Source: Chitinophagaceae bacterium
GTDB lineage: Bacteria; Bacteroidota; Bacteroidia; Chitinophagales; Chitinophagaceae
Assembly (NCBI GenBank): GCA_016713965.1
Contig: JADJOC010000009.1
Location: 1,054,001 to 1,118,000, forward strand
Direction of reading: 5' to 3'
Length of the DNA: 64,000 bases
In this document: one piece after another, positions 25,766 to 34,211 of the stretch
Numbering within the stretch: the first letter of the stretch is position 1
How the letters are laid out: every line of letters starts with the position of its first letter
Program-made: the position numbers and the translations under genes
Notes under the pieces: generated by a model
Seen by the model: only the letters and a program-made list of their open reading frames with translations
What the model was told of the DNA's origin: nothing
Databases searched by the model: none

Positions 25766-26993
25766 TATAAGTAAGCAGTCCTTCCTGCGCTAATGCCTTA
25801 ATAGCGTATGTTGCAATTAAAATATTTATTTTAAAATTTTGGCAAAAAAAACTAATATCAAAATCATAGCTTGATCCTTCACCAATACCTGCAGGTATTT
25901 GCAGGTAATTCATTACAGCCGTATATACATTTCTTACTTCTATTGCAGATGGAAAATGAGTGTTGCTTTGCAATAATAAATCAGTTATTTCTTTATCATT
26001 GTATAACAAAACAGCATATGCTCTTTTACCATCCCTTCCGGCACGCCCGGCTTCCTGGTAATAATTTTCAATACAATCAGGGATGTCATAATGCACCACT
26101 ATCCTTACATCAGGCTTGTCAATGCCCATTCCGAATGCATTTGTGCATACCATCACCCGTGTTTTATTTGTTATCCAGTTTTCCTGCTTTATATTCCGCT
26201 GTTCGGAGGTAAGGCCGGCATGATAATAATCAGCATTGATATTTTTCAATTTTAATAATTCAGCTACATCTTTAGTGTTTTTCCTGCTTTTACAATATAC
26301 AATAGCAGTACCTTTTACATTATTTAAAATAGTAAAAAGCTTATTGACTTTATCAGCAATATTGAAAATACTGTAAGATAAATTAGGCCGTTCGAAAGAT
26401 TGCTGGAAGCGAAGATGGGATGAAGAAAATAATAATTTTTCACAAATATCATTTTGCACTGCAAAAGTTGCAGAGGCGCTTAATGCCATTACAGGTATTG
26501 CAGGAAGTTGTTCTCTTATAGCAGCTATCTGCAAATAAGATGGCCTGAAATCATATCCCCACTGGGATATGCAATGAGCTTCATCTACTGCTAATAAATT
26601 GACTGGTAATGCAGGTAAATATTCTAAAAATAGTTTTGTTTGCAACCGTTCCGGCGATAAATATAAAAATTTATAATTTCCGTATGCTGCATTTTGAAGT
26701 GTTTTTTTTATCTCAATAAAACTCATGCCGGTATAAATTGCCAAAGCCGGTATGCCTTTATTCTTTAAATTTTCAACCTGGTCTTTTATTAGAGCAATGA
26801 GTGGGCTTATTACCAAACAGATTCCTTCTAGTGCTAAAGCTGGCACCTGAAAACAGATTGATTTTCCACCGCCGGTGGGAAGTAAGGCCAAAGTATCTTT
26901 ACCAGCTAAAACTGAATTGATAATATCTTCCTGTAAAGGCCGGAAGTTTTGATGTCCCCAGTATTGTTGCAGTATGTTTTTAGGTAAATTCAA
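25749..26993 (-). CDS. recQ: RecQ ATP-dependent DNA helicase, motor part (frameshifted)
   Basis: Superfamily 2 3'-5' helicase of the RecQ class, acting on recombination intermediates. Motif 0 FRPLQEDIINSVL, Walker A LLPTGGGKSICFQ, motif II LAVDEAHCISQWGYDFRP, motif III MALSASAT, motif V CTNAFGMGIDKPDVRIVVH and motif VI YYQEAGRAGRDG are all intact. The frame breaks at a T homopolymer (25751-25760) before the zinc-binding region (25085-25765). Full length would be about 640 residues. The PIN gene is directly upstream, starting one base after recQ's start region. Confidence 0.92.
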   Translation of the reverse strand: MNLPKNILQQYWGHQNFRPLQEDIINSVLAGKDTLALLPTGGGKSICFQVPALALEGICLVISPLIALIKDQVENLKNKGIPALAIYTGMSFIEIKKTLQNAAYGNYKFLYLSPERLQTKLFLEYLPALPVNLLAVDEAHCISQWGYDFRPSYLQIAAIREQLPAIPVMALSASATFAVQNDICEKLLFSSSHLRFQQSFERPNLSYSIFNIADKVNKLFTILNNVKGTAIVYCKSRKNTKDVAELLKLKNINADYYHAGLTSEQRNIKQENWITNKTRVMVCTNAFGMGIDKPDVRIVVHYDIPDCIENYYQEAGRAGRDGKRAYAVLLYNDKEITDLLLQSNTHFPSAIEVRNVYTAVMNYLQIPAGIGEGSSYDFDISFFCQNFKINILIATYAIKALAQEGLLTYNEIFF

Positions 26994-26994
26994 A

Positions 26995-27366
26995 TTACAA
27001 AGGCCGGATTAATACTAAACTTAATCCTTTAACCTTTTTGAAATCTTTATCTGCTGTAAGTAATGGAAAGTTAAGATAAATAGAAGTTGCTGCAATAATT
27101 GCATCAGGTATTTTAAGCGTATAATTTTGTTTTAGATGAATCGCTAACTGCTTAATGTTTTCAGAAAGGCTGACTATTGTACAATTTTCTATAATTGCAC
27201 TTCTATATTTTAATTGTAATTCAGTAATGCCTTTATTTCCTAATAATTCAATCTCCGTAACTTCAGAAATATAAAATTCGTCATTAATATATTCAGCAAC
27301 TCCTTCATTTCCTGAAATTATATATAACAGTATATTTGTATCAGCGAGATATTTATTGCCATTCAT
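26995..27366 (-). CDS. PIN-domain protein (VapC-like)
   Basis: 123 residues. PIN-type nuclease acids are visible: ADTNILLYI (Asp), a central Glu in ISEVTEIELLG, KIPDAIIAATSIY (Asp) and LLTADKDFKKV (Asp). VapC toxins are ribonucleases cutting tRNA or rRNA. The short gene overlapping its start (27353-27502) is in the position of an antitoxin. recQ starts right after it. Confidence 0.8.
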   Translation of the reverse strand: MNGNKYLADTNILLYIISGNEGVAEYINDEFYISEVTEIELLGNKGITELQLKYRSAIIENCTIVSLSENIKQLAIHLKQNYTLKIPDAIIAATSIYLNFPLLTADKDFKKVKGLSLVLIRPL

Positions 27367-27502
27367 TCCTTACTTTTTTTTGAAATTGAATGCCGTCAAC
27401 TTCTTTTTTGTTGATTCCAAATAACTTTGCAACAGACTTTTTATTTGAAATAACTTTTCCCTTGGTTTGCCGGATTTTCTTAATTTTTTCTTTTGCTAAC
27501 AT
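27353..27502 (-). CDS. Candidate antitoxin of the PIN protein, 49 residues
   Basis: Starts with MLAKEKIKKIRQTKGKVI and ends at RNEWQ. It is Lys-rich and overlaps the PIN start by 14 nt, a typical type II toxin-antitoxin arrangement with the antitoxin first. The middle part SNKKSVAKLFGINKKEVDG could be a small DNA-binding helix. No family recognised, and it is shorter than most VapB proteins. Confidence 0.45.
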   Translation of the reverse strand: MLAKEKIKKIRQTKGKVISNKKSVAKLFGINKKEVDGIQFQKKVRNEWQ

Positions 27503-27532
27503 AATGGTGTTTTGTATCCAAATATAATAAAA

Positions 27533-29095
27533 TTAAATCACTTTTTTATACTTCAGCCTTATCGAATTTATTGCCAGCACCACATCACTAAACCCCATTG
27601 CTAATGCAGCCATGCCAGGATGCAACATACCCATCGCCGCTACAGGTATGGCAACAATATTATAGATAAATGCCCAAAAAAGATTTTGCTGTATAGTAAT
27701 AAAAGTATGCTTTCCTAAACCCAAAGCTAAGGGTAAATGCTGAATGCCATTATTCATTAATACTACCTGGGCACTCTGCATGGCAATTTGTGTAGCCTCG
27801 CTCATCGATATGCCAATAGTGGCCTTAGCCAAGGCCGGGGCATCATTAATGCCATCACCTACCATGGCCACAGGTGATGTTGCGTTTAATTGTTCTATAA
27901 TTTTTAATTTATCTGCCGGGGATTTTTCTGCCAATACTTCTTTTATCCCTACTATTCCTGCTACCTTTTTAGTTTTTTCCGCACTATCGCCACTTAATAA
28001 AATTGTTTTTATATTTTTAGCATGCAAATAATTAATTACTGCCTTAGCCTCTTCTCGTATTTCATCTTCCATATCAAACCATCCGACTAATACATTGTTT
28101 TTTAATAAATAAGCAGTATGTGAAGCATCTTCACTTTGTTCATTAATAATTTTGTAAGATCCTAACTGGTAAGTATTGCCTTGCATATCTTCAGCCTCCA
28201 TTCCTTTACCTTTTATTTCATTAATCTTCTTCCACTGTATTGGATTATTTATTTTCCATTCCTGTATAATTGATTTTGCTATAGGATGGTTGGAATATTT
28301 TTCCAAAGAAAAAATAATTTGTTTAAACTCTTGTTCATCCATATCGCTTTGCCAGTTACTTATTGCAAACTTTCCTTTGGTAAGCGTTCCTGTTTTATCA
28401 AAAACTACTGTTTTAATATTTTTAAACAACTCCAGGCTCTTTGCATTGCGAAAAAGTATGCCATTTTTAGCAGCCCTTCCTAATCCAACAGCAATAGCAG
28501 CAGGAGTAGCCAACCCCATAGCACAAGGGCAACTAATTACCAATACCGCTATACTTCGCATCAGCGAATCAGTAGCACTATTATTAAAAACAAAATAATT
28601 CAATAAAAATGTAACTACTGCTATGCCAATCACCAAAGGCACAAAAACAGCGCTTATTTTATCTGCCAGTTGCTGTACAGGAGGCTTCTCACCTTGTGCC
28701 TGCTTAACCAGATTCAAAATATTGCTTAATACCGTATCTTTTCCAATGGCTGTTACCTGTGCCTTTACTGTTCCGTCAGTAAATAAGCTACCGCCAATTA
28801 ACACATCTTTTTTTTGCTTTTGTACAGGTTTGCTTTCGCCGGTAAGTAACGATTCATTTACATAAGCTTCACCCCATAATATTTTACAATCCACAGGTAC
28901 TTGTTCACCGCTTTTAATCAAAATCAAATCACCTATATGCAGCTGTGTATTTTCTACTGCAAAAATCAGTTCCTTATGCCCGTCATCAAAAGCAATCATA
29001 TTGGCCATTACTTTTTGACTACGGCTCAATTTATTCAGCTCTTTTTGTGTGGCAGCTACTGATTTATGCTCAATCCATTCACCTAAAAAAACCAA
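27533..29095 (-). CDS. Copper/heavy-metal P1B-type ATPase, main part
   Basis: 520 residues of an inner-membrane metal exporter. TGES (actuator), the CPC metal site in VISCPCAMGLATPAA, DKTGTLTKGK with phospho-Asp, the HP locus in NHPIAKSII, and GDGINDAPALAKA are all present, matching the CopA/CopB-like family. The first membrane segments lie in the other frame (29083-29553); the A7 run at 29120-29126, one base short, breaks the frame. Specificity Cu+ is inferred from CPC. Confidence 0.88.
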   Translation of the reverse strand: MVFLGEWIEHKSVAATQKELNKLSRSQKVMANMIAFDDGHKELIFAVENTQLHIGDLILIKSGEQVPVDCKILWGEAYVNESLLTGESKPVQKQKKDVLIGGSLFTDGTVKAQVTAIGKDTVLSNILNLVKQAQGEKPPVQQLADKISAVFVPLVIGIAVVTFLLNYFVFNNSATDSLMRSIAVLVISCPCAMGLATPAAIAVGLGRAAKNGILFRNAKSLELFKNIKTVVFDKTGTLTKGKFAISNWQSDMDEQEFKQIIFSLEKYSNHPIAKSIIQEWKINNPIQWKKINEIKGKGMEAEDMQGNTYQLGSYKIINEQSEDASHTAYLLKNNVLVGWFDMEDEIREEAKAVINYLHAKNIKTILLSGDSAEKTKKVAGIVGIKEVLAEKSPADKLKIIEQLNATSPVAMVGDGINDAPALAKATIGISMSEATQIAMQSAQVVLMNNGIQHLPLALGLGKHTFITIQQNLFWAFIYNIVAIPVAAMGMLHPGMAALAMGFSDVVLAINSIRLKYKKVI

Positions 29096-29553
29096 TGTAA
29101 TAATAGTAGCAGTAGTTTCAAAAAAATATAATCCATACCTAAATTTCCTACAGTGCCAATCAGGCTATAAATAAATGCCGCTGTAGCACCCAGGGCAATT
29201 AATACATTCATATTAGGAATACCTTTCCGCAAACTTTTCACTGCACTCTTACCAAAATAGCTCATACCAACTATGTATACCGGGATGCAAATAGCCATTT
29301 GTATCCATGCATTCATTAAAAAATGTATATGCCACGGCAGCATGTGCAGCATAAGCACCAGGGTAAAGGGCATGCAAAATAGAAAGCGTTGGAAATGGTT
29401 GGAAAACGACCACCGACCACTGACCACCGACCACCAATTACCATTGCTACCTGTACTGCGGTGGTCGGTCATCGGTTGTCGGTGGTCAAGAACATGATAC
29501 CCCAGATCACTGATCCCTTTAATTAAATCTTCTTTTTTCAGATCTTCTTTCAA
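29083..29553 (-). CDS. P1B-ATPase N-terminal part (frameshifted, N-terminally incomplete)
   Basis: Has the end of an HMA-like metal-binding domain (KEDLIKGISDLGYHVLD) and the first membrane helices (FCMPFTLVLMLHMLPWHIHF). The reading frame can be extended upstream to about 29613 (KKQGVKAVNGKFRGGEVCFD), but no start codon or CxxC motif precedes that point, where tsaE begins on the other strand. Its N-terminus is probably lost. An inverted repeat lies in frame at 29405-29490. Same gene as 27533-29095. Confidence 0.75.
   Translation of the reverse strand: MKEDLKKEDLIKGISDLGYHVLDHRQPMTDHRSTGSNGNWWSVVSGRWSFSNHFQRFLFCMPFTLVLMLHMLPWHIHFLMNAWIQMAICIPVYIVGMSYFGKSAVKSLRKGIPNMNVLIALGATAAFIYSLIGTVGNLGMDYIFLKLLLLLLHWFF
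29405..29490. repeat. Palindromic GTGGTC-type repeat in frame within the P-ATPase
   Basis: Two 28-nt arms (GACCACCGACCACTGACC... and its near-inverse ...GGTTGTCGGTGGTC) differ at about four positions and enclose about 25 nt. On the coding strand the region gives the peptides DHRQPMTDHRSTG and WWSVVSGRWSF. The latter shares VVSGR with the uvrD insert. It lies between the HMA end and the first membrane helix. Confidence 0.65.
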
Positions 29554-29615
29554 ATCAAAGCATACTTCACCGCCTCTAAACTTTCCGTTTACAGCTTTTA
29601 CTCCCTGTTTTTTGA

Positions 29616-30017
29616 ATTTTTACACTAGACAATATTGCTGCTGCTGCCAGGCAGTTTATCCAAAAAATTGGTGTTTCCAGGGTATTAGCCTTTATCGGAG
29701 AAATGGGTGCCGGTAAAACTACTTTTATCAAGGCAATATGTACAGAGTGGGGAGTTAGGGATGCTGTTTCCAGCCCTACATTTTCTATTATTAATCCTTA
29801 CCAAACTCAAAAAGGCACCATAATTTATCACATGGACTTATACCGGGTAAAAGACGAGGATGAAGCTATTAACGCCGGGATAGAAGATTGCCTGCTTTCT
29901 GGCAATACCTGTTTGATTGAATGGCCGGATAAAATCCCTGGTTTACTACCGCCCGGTACGTTATTTATATCTATTGAACCGGCAGGAACAACTACAAGAA
30001 AAATCACTATTAAATAA
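29616..30017 (+). CDS. tsaE: TsaE, tRNA threonylcarbamoyladenosine biosynthesis ATPase
   Basis: Essential P-loop protein supporting the t6A modification of tRNA with TsaB and TsaD. FTLDNIAAAARQFIQKIG, then GEMGAGKTTFIKAI (Walker A), SSPTFSIINPY and HMDLYRV, and ECLIEWP-like CLIEWPDKI are diagnostic. The homologous region begins at about 29616, directly after an in-frame TGA, and has no ATG, GTG or TTG before 29703, which would lie inside the P-loop motif. The true start is therefore missing or frameshifted. Confidence 0.82.
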   Translation: MFTLDNIAAAARQFIQKIGVSRVLAFIGEMGAGKTTFIKAICTEWGVRDAVSSPTFSIINPYQTQKGTIIYHMDLYRVKDEDEAINAGIEDCLLSGNTCLIEWPDKIPGLLPPGTLFISIEPAGTTTRKITIK

Positions 30018-30103
30018 ATTAAGCTGCTTTTCATTATTTTTTTATATTGATGTAAAGGCTTTATCGATATAAATTTGTAATTTGGAAAACTCAATTGTAC
30101 TGT

Positions 30104-31312
30104 ATGACAAAACCTTTTGTATCTCCGCTATTTAATTATGAAACCTTAGAAGAAACTTTGGATATAAAACCTAAAGGAGCTGAATTATTTATTGGCATAC
30201 CAAAAGAAACTTCATTTAGCGAAAACAGGGTGGCATTAACACCAGAATCAGTAGGTGTAATGATAGCCAATGGCCACAGGGTATTGGTAGAAACTAAAGC
30301 AGGTAATGGCGCCAGTTATACAGATAAAGATTATAGCGAAGCCGGTGCAGAAATTGTTTACAGCAAAGAAGAAGTGTTTAAATGCGATGTTTTAGTAAAA
30401 AGCGCACCAGTAAGCGAAAGCGAGTGTGCATTATTAAAACCAAACCAGTATATCATTTCACCTATACATTTGGCTGTAATGAAAAGAGAGATTTTGCAGA
30501 AAATGATGGATAAAAAAATAACTGCATTAAGCTTTGAGAATTTAAAAGATGACAGCGGCCACAACCCGATTGTACGCAGCATGAGCGAAATAGCCGGAAG
30601 TGCTGTAATGCTGATAGCCGGACAGTATTTAAGTAATGCCAACAATGGCAAAGGTGTATTGGTAGGTGGTATAAGTGGCATCCCTCCTACCAAAGTAATA
30701 ATTATAGGTGCCGGTATTGTGGGCGAATATGCTGCCAGAACGGCATTGGCAATGGGTGCAAGTGTAAAAATATTTGATAACAGCATTTACCGTTTAAAAC
30801 GGTTACAAAATAATATAGGCGGCCGCTTATGGACTTCAGTAATAGAACCCAAAATATTATCCAAGCAATTAAAAACCTGCGATGTAGCTGTAGGAGCATT
30901 AAACAGCAGCGGCGGAAGAACACCAGTAGTAGTAAGCGAAGAAATGGTAAGTAATATGCGGCCGGGCAGCGTAATTGTAGATGTAAGCATTGACAGGGGC
31001 GGGTGTTTTGAAACCAGTGATGTTACTACCCATGAAAGACCTGTATTTACAAAATATGATGTAATACACTACTGTGTGCCTAATATTCCCAGCGGTTTTG
31101 CCCGTACCGCTTCGCAAGCCATCAGCAACGTATTAATGCCTTTATTGCTAGAAACTGCCCAGGATGGTGGTATTGACAATGTAATCTGGCATAAAATAAA
31201 TATCCGCAGTGGTATTTATTTATTCAAAGGCAGCCTGACTAATTTTTACCTGAGCGAACGTTTTGATTTAAAATATACCGACTTAAATTTATTGATAGCC
31301 AGTAAAAGATAG
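30104..31312 (+). CDS. ald: Alanine dehydrogenase
   Basis: NAD+-dependent oxidative deamination of L-alanine to pyruvate and ammonia (cytoplasm, hexamer). About 402 residues from ATG at 30104 (MTKPFVS). Family signs: GIPKETSFSENRVALTPE near 32-49, the catalytic-site region LKPNQYIISPIHLA, the Rossmann motif VIIIGAGIVGEYAARTA and DVSIDRGGCFETSD. The order of conserved blocks is intact. A DUF1697 gene follows two bases later. Confidence 0.93.
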   Translation: MTKPFVSPLFNYETLEETLDIKPKGAELFIGIPKETSFSENRVALTPESVGVMIANGHRVLVETKAGNGASYTDKDYSEAGAEIVYSKEEVFKCDVLVKSAPVSESECALLKPNQYIISPIHLAVMKREILQKMMDKKITALSFENLKDDSGHNPIVRSMSEIAGSAVMLIAGQYLSNANNGKGVLVGGISGIPPTKVIIIGAGIVGEYAARTALAMGASVKIFDNSIYRLKRLQNNIGGRLWTSVIEPKILSKQLKTCDVAVGALNSSGGRTPVVVSEEMVSNMRPGSVIVDVSIDRGGCFETSDVTTHERPVFTKYDVIHYCVPNIPSGFARTASQAISNVLMPLLLETAQDGGIDNVIWHKINIRSGIYLFKGSLTNFYLSERFDLKYTDLNLLIASKR

Positions 31313-31314
31313 CA

Positions 31315-31848
31315 ATGATCTATTTGTCTATGTTGCGGGGTATAAACGTAAGCGGCCAGAAAAAAATCTTGATGAAAGATTTAAAAATCCTTTATGAAGA
31401 TGCAGGTTTTAAAAATGTACAGACGTATATACAAAGTGGTAATGTAATTTTTAACAGTACTAGTTCAAAAAACCTCTCTCAAAAGATTGAACAAAAGATT
31501 TTAGAAAAATACCAATTCCAGGTTTCAGTAATTATCAGAACTATAGATGAAATGGCTATGGCAATTAAAAACAATCCTCTTACAAAAGATAAAAAGATAG
31601 ACCAAAGCAGGTTGTATGTTACTTTTTTAGCTGAACTTCCTGGATCAGATCATGTTATTACAATGAATACCGTTAATTATCAACCTGAAAAGTTTATCAT
31701 TAAAGAAAAAGAAGTATTTGTATTTTGTCCAAATGGATATAGAGAAACTAAGTTTAGCAATAATTTTATAGAAAAAAAGTTGCAGGTAACGGCTACAACC
31801 AGGAATTGGAATACAGTAAATAAATTATTTTTATTGATGAAGGATTAA
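31315..31848 (+). CDS. DUF1697 family protein
   Basis: 177 residues starting MIYLSMLRGINVSGQKKILM, the N-terminal signature of DUF1697, with GFKNVQTYIQSGNVIF following. These small proteins occur across bacteria and have no established function. Starts two bases after ald. Confidence 0.85.
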   Translation: MIYLSMLRGINVSGQKKILMKDLKILYEDAGFKNVQTYIQSGNVIFNSTSSKNLSQKIEQKILEKYQFQVSVIIRTIDEMAMAIKNNPLTKDKKIDQSRLYVTFLAELPGSDHVITMNTVNYQPEKFIIKEKEVFVFCPNGYRETKFSNNFIEKKLQVTATTRNWNTVNKLFLLMKD

Positions 31849-31872
31849 TTTTACAGCATTATATTTTTAGTA

Positions 31873-32496
31873 ATGGTTGATAAGGAAACATCACGGCTAT
31901 CCAGATTAACTGCAATTATAACCTTGCTTCAATCAAAAAGGCTTATTACTGCCGGTGTGATTGCTAAAAAATTCGGGATCAGCATTCGTACAGTTTACCG
32001 GGATATAAAAGCAATTGAACAGGCAGGAATTCCTGTATTTATGGAAGAAGGAAAAGGATATTCTTTAATGGAAGGATATACACTCCCGCCCGTAATGTTT
32101 ACCGAAGCAGAAGCCAATGCTTTGATAACTGCAGGGCAATTGGTTTCTAAAAATAAGGACGCATCGTTTGTTCACAACTACACCGAGGCCGTAACTAAAA
32201 TTAAATCGCTGCTGAAATATACTGCCAAAGACAAAACTGAGTTGCTTGCTACCAGGATACATTTTCGACAAAATCCTGATAATACTATTACCAGTAATAA
32301 CCTTACATTAATCCAATCGGCAATAACAAATCTTAACCTGCTTAAAATAAAGTATCAATCTGAAAAAGCAACTGTATCTGACAGGATGATTGAACCGCTT
32401 GCTTTATACAGTACCCAGGAAAATTGGATTTTAATTGCCTATTGCCGTTTAAGAAAAGAAAAAGAACATTCCGCCTGGACAGGATCCTGCATATAG
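31873..32496 (+). CDS. YafY-type HTH/WYL transcriptional regulator (frameshifted near the end)
   Basis: N-terminal HTH_11 (SRLTAIITLLQSKRLITAGVI...SIRTVYRDIKAIEQAGIPV) followed by a WYL-type sensor region with YSTQENWILIAYCRLRKE. A one-base slip near 32462 ends the frame early; corrected, FRLDRILHIELTKEHFSAYN continues to the stop at 32580-32582, so the WYL domain is complete (about 236 residues). A regulator of unknown ligand, followed by an effector-binding gene. Confidence 0.85.
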   Translation: MVDKETSRLSRLTAIITLLQSKRLITAGVIAKKFGISIRTVYRDIKAIEQAGIPVFMEEGKGYSLMEGYTLPPVMFTEAEANALITAGQLVSKNKDASFVHNYTEAVTKIKSLLKYTAKDKTELLATRIHFRQNPDNTITSNNLTLIQSAITNLNLLKIKYQSEKATVSDRMIEPLALYSTQENWILIAYCRLRKEKEHSAWTGSCI

Positions 32497-32632
32497 AATT
32501 AACAAAAGAGCATTTCAGCGCATATAATTTTAGTTTGCAGGAATATTTTGATGAATGTAAAAAAAATTCTCAATACCCCTGACATAAGGCTGTCATACCA
32601 TGCAGTTATTTTTGCTGTAAAATAATTAAACA

Positions 32633-33091
32633 ATGAAAGTAACACAAATTGAATCGTTTGACATCATTGGCATTTCTACGAGGACTACCAATGAAAATCA
32701 GCAATCAGCAACTGATATCCCACAATTGTGGAATAAATTTTTATCAGAAAATATTATTGAACAAATTCCTGGTAAAATTGACAATACCATTTATTGTATT
32801 TATACTGATTACGAAAAAGACCACACCAAACCTTACACCACCATATTTGGTTGCAAAGTTAAAAACCTGGAAAAAATACCTGAAGGGTTTGTTGGAAAAA
32901 CTATCAATAAAAGTAATTATAAAGTTTTTACCATAAAGGGAAAGCTAAGCGATGATATCATATTTAAAAAATGGGTAGAAATCTGGAATGCCGATATCAA
33001 AAGAACATTTACAGCCGATTTTGAAGTATATGGTGAAAAAGCCCAAAACCCAGATAATGCTGAAGTTGATATATTTATTGCCATTGAATAA
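32633..33091 (+). CDS. GyrI-like effector-binding domain protein
   Basis: 152 residues: QIESFDIIGISTRTTNEN, DYTDYEKDHTKPYTTIFGC-like IYTDYEKDHTKPYTTIFGC, and KVFTIKG...WNADIKRTFTADFEVY are the marks of the GyrI/AraC effector-binding fold that binds small molecules in a SOUL-like cradle. It is in line with the WYL regulator upstream and the DUF1801 gene downstream. Function beyond ligand binding is not known. Confidence 0.8.
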   Translation: MKVTQIESFDIIGISTRTTNENQQSATDIPQLWNKFLSENIIEQIPGKIDNTIYCIYTDYEKDHTKPYTTIFGCKVKNLEKIPEGFVGKTINKSNYKVFTIKGKLSDDIIFKKWVEIWNADIKRTFTADFEVYGEKAQNPDNAEVDIFIAIE

Positions 33092-33099
33092 TATTTACT

Positions 33100-33321
33100 A
33101 TGCTACGACCGATAGACAATTATTTTTTACAAAAAGATGAGCCCATTAAAAGCTGTTTGCAGTTTTTAAGAGCGTATATTTTGAAGCTGGATGAAAATAT
33201 AACAGAGGCCTGGAGGTATGGTGGGCCATTTTATTATTATAAAGGTAAAATGTGTTGCTATTTATGGGTGCATAAAAATATAAGCAGCCATATATCGGGA
33301 TTGTGGAAGGCAGGAAAATAA
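33100..33321 (+). CDS. DUF1801 family protein (frameshifted)
   Basis: YdhG-like DUF1801: DEPIKSCLQFLRAYILKLDENITEAWRYGGP and FYYYKGKMCCYLWVHK. The frame is broken near 33288; the corrected reading gives IGIVEGRKINHPDLISEKR and runs to the stop at 33444-33446, which closes a domain of about 114 residues. It lies 8 nt after the GyrI-like gene. No assigned activity. Confidence 0.75.
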   Translation: MLRPIDNYFLQKDEPIKSCLQFLRAYILKLDENITEAWRYGGPFYYYKGKMCCYLWVHKNISSHISGLWKAGK

Positions 33322-33447
33322 ATCATCCTGATTTAATCAGTGAAAAACGGGTAAGGATTAAAATTTTATTGGTTGATGCCGGTAAAAATATTCCTGTTAA
33401 AAAAATTAATGTGATTTTTAAAGAGGTATTAAATCTTTATAAATAAC

Positions 33448-34059
33448 TTATTTATAATGTCCAATTTCAATTATCTCATTACAAAAATTATATTCCTGCT
33501 GATCATTACTGCTGATTATCACTAATTTATTTTTGGTATAATTATTAATTAAATTATGATAAAGCGTTATTCCATCAGCATCTAAATTAGTGGTGGGCTC
33601 ATCCAGTAATAAAACAGGAGTATCGCTTAAAAATGCCTGTGCTAATTTTAACCGTTGCTTCATTCCACTGCTGAAATAGCGAATTTGTTTATCGGCAGCT
33701 TTTAGCAATCCGGCTATTTGCAATATTTCAGTAACTGAATGCTTCAATAATTTAAAATTAGAATGAAATTCGAGCATTTCTTTTGCCGTCATTTCTTCTA
33801 CCAATTCCAAATAAGGCGCTGCAATAGAAACACATTTATACAACTCATCATTCTTCATTTTTAATTCTTCATTCTTCATTTCCACACTGCCTTCCGTATG
33901 CAAAATTGCTCCTGCAATTACCTGCAACAGCGTTGATTTACCTGAGCCGTTGGCACCGGTAATGGCATAAGAATTTTCTGAATTAAATTGATAATTAAAA
34001 TGCCGGAAGATCCATTCCCGGTTGTATCGTTTGCCAATATTGTTGAGTTGTATTTGCAT
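33448..34059 (-). CDS. ABC transporter ATP-binding protein
   Basis: 203-residue single ABC domain: Walker A TGANGSGKSTLLQ near residue 34, signature FSSGMKQRLKLAQAFL, Walker B PVLLLDEPTTNLD. It resembles the CcmA/short exporter type. The permease is not adjacent, so substrate is unknown. A stretch EMKNEELKMKNDEL between residues about 58-71 (see 33848-33887) matches an intergenic repeat and is likely an inserted extra, in a loop after the Walker A strand. Confidence 0.8.
   Translation of the reverse strand: MQIQLNNIGKRYNREWIFRHFNYQFNSENSYAITGANGSGKSTLLQVIAGAILHTEGSVEMKNEELKMKNDELYKCVSIAAPYLELVEEMTAKEMLEFHSNFKLLKHSVTEILQIAGLLKAADKQIRYFSSGMKQRLKLAQAFLSDTPVLLLDEPTTNLDADGITLYHNLINNYTKNKLVIISSNDQQEYNFCNEIIEIGHYK
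33848..33887. repeat. ATTCTTCATT-type repeat in frame within the ABC ATPase
   Basis: Repeated words ATTCTTCATTTTTAATTC and ATTCTTCATTTCC. The inverse word family (TTAAGAATGAAGAATT) is intergenic at 47447-47476, and TAATTCTTAATTC at 58799-58815. Inside this gene it adds EMKNEELKMKNDEL in frame. Confidence 0.6.
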
Positions 34060-34066
34060 GGTATGA

Positions 34067-34206
34067 GATTGTCAGACTGAGACCGTCAGACAAAGTTGCA
34101 CAAAGATATGTGGTACAAGTGAAATCATTCTTTCCTTTCCCCAAAAGGAAAGAATGACAGAACAAGTTCACAACGATGATGAATAGAATTATAAAAGCTG
34201 GTAACA
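34067..34206. repeat. GTCAGAC short repeats plus a full DR1 copy
   Basis: First GTCAGACTGAGACCGTCAGAC-type direct repeats (34071-34092), then DR1: GATATGTGGTACAAG, the hairpin CATTCTTTCCTTT...AAAGGAAAGAATG, then CAGAACAAGTTCACAACGAT and AGCTGGTAAC. The 25 nt before CAACGATG are the same as in the inverted copy at 58575-58660. Confidence 0.75.
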
Positions 34207-34211
34207 AAAAA

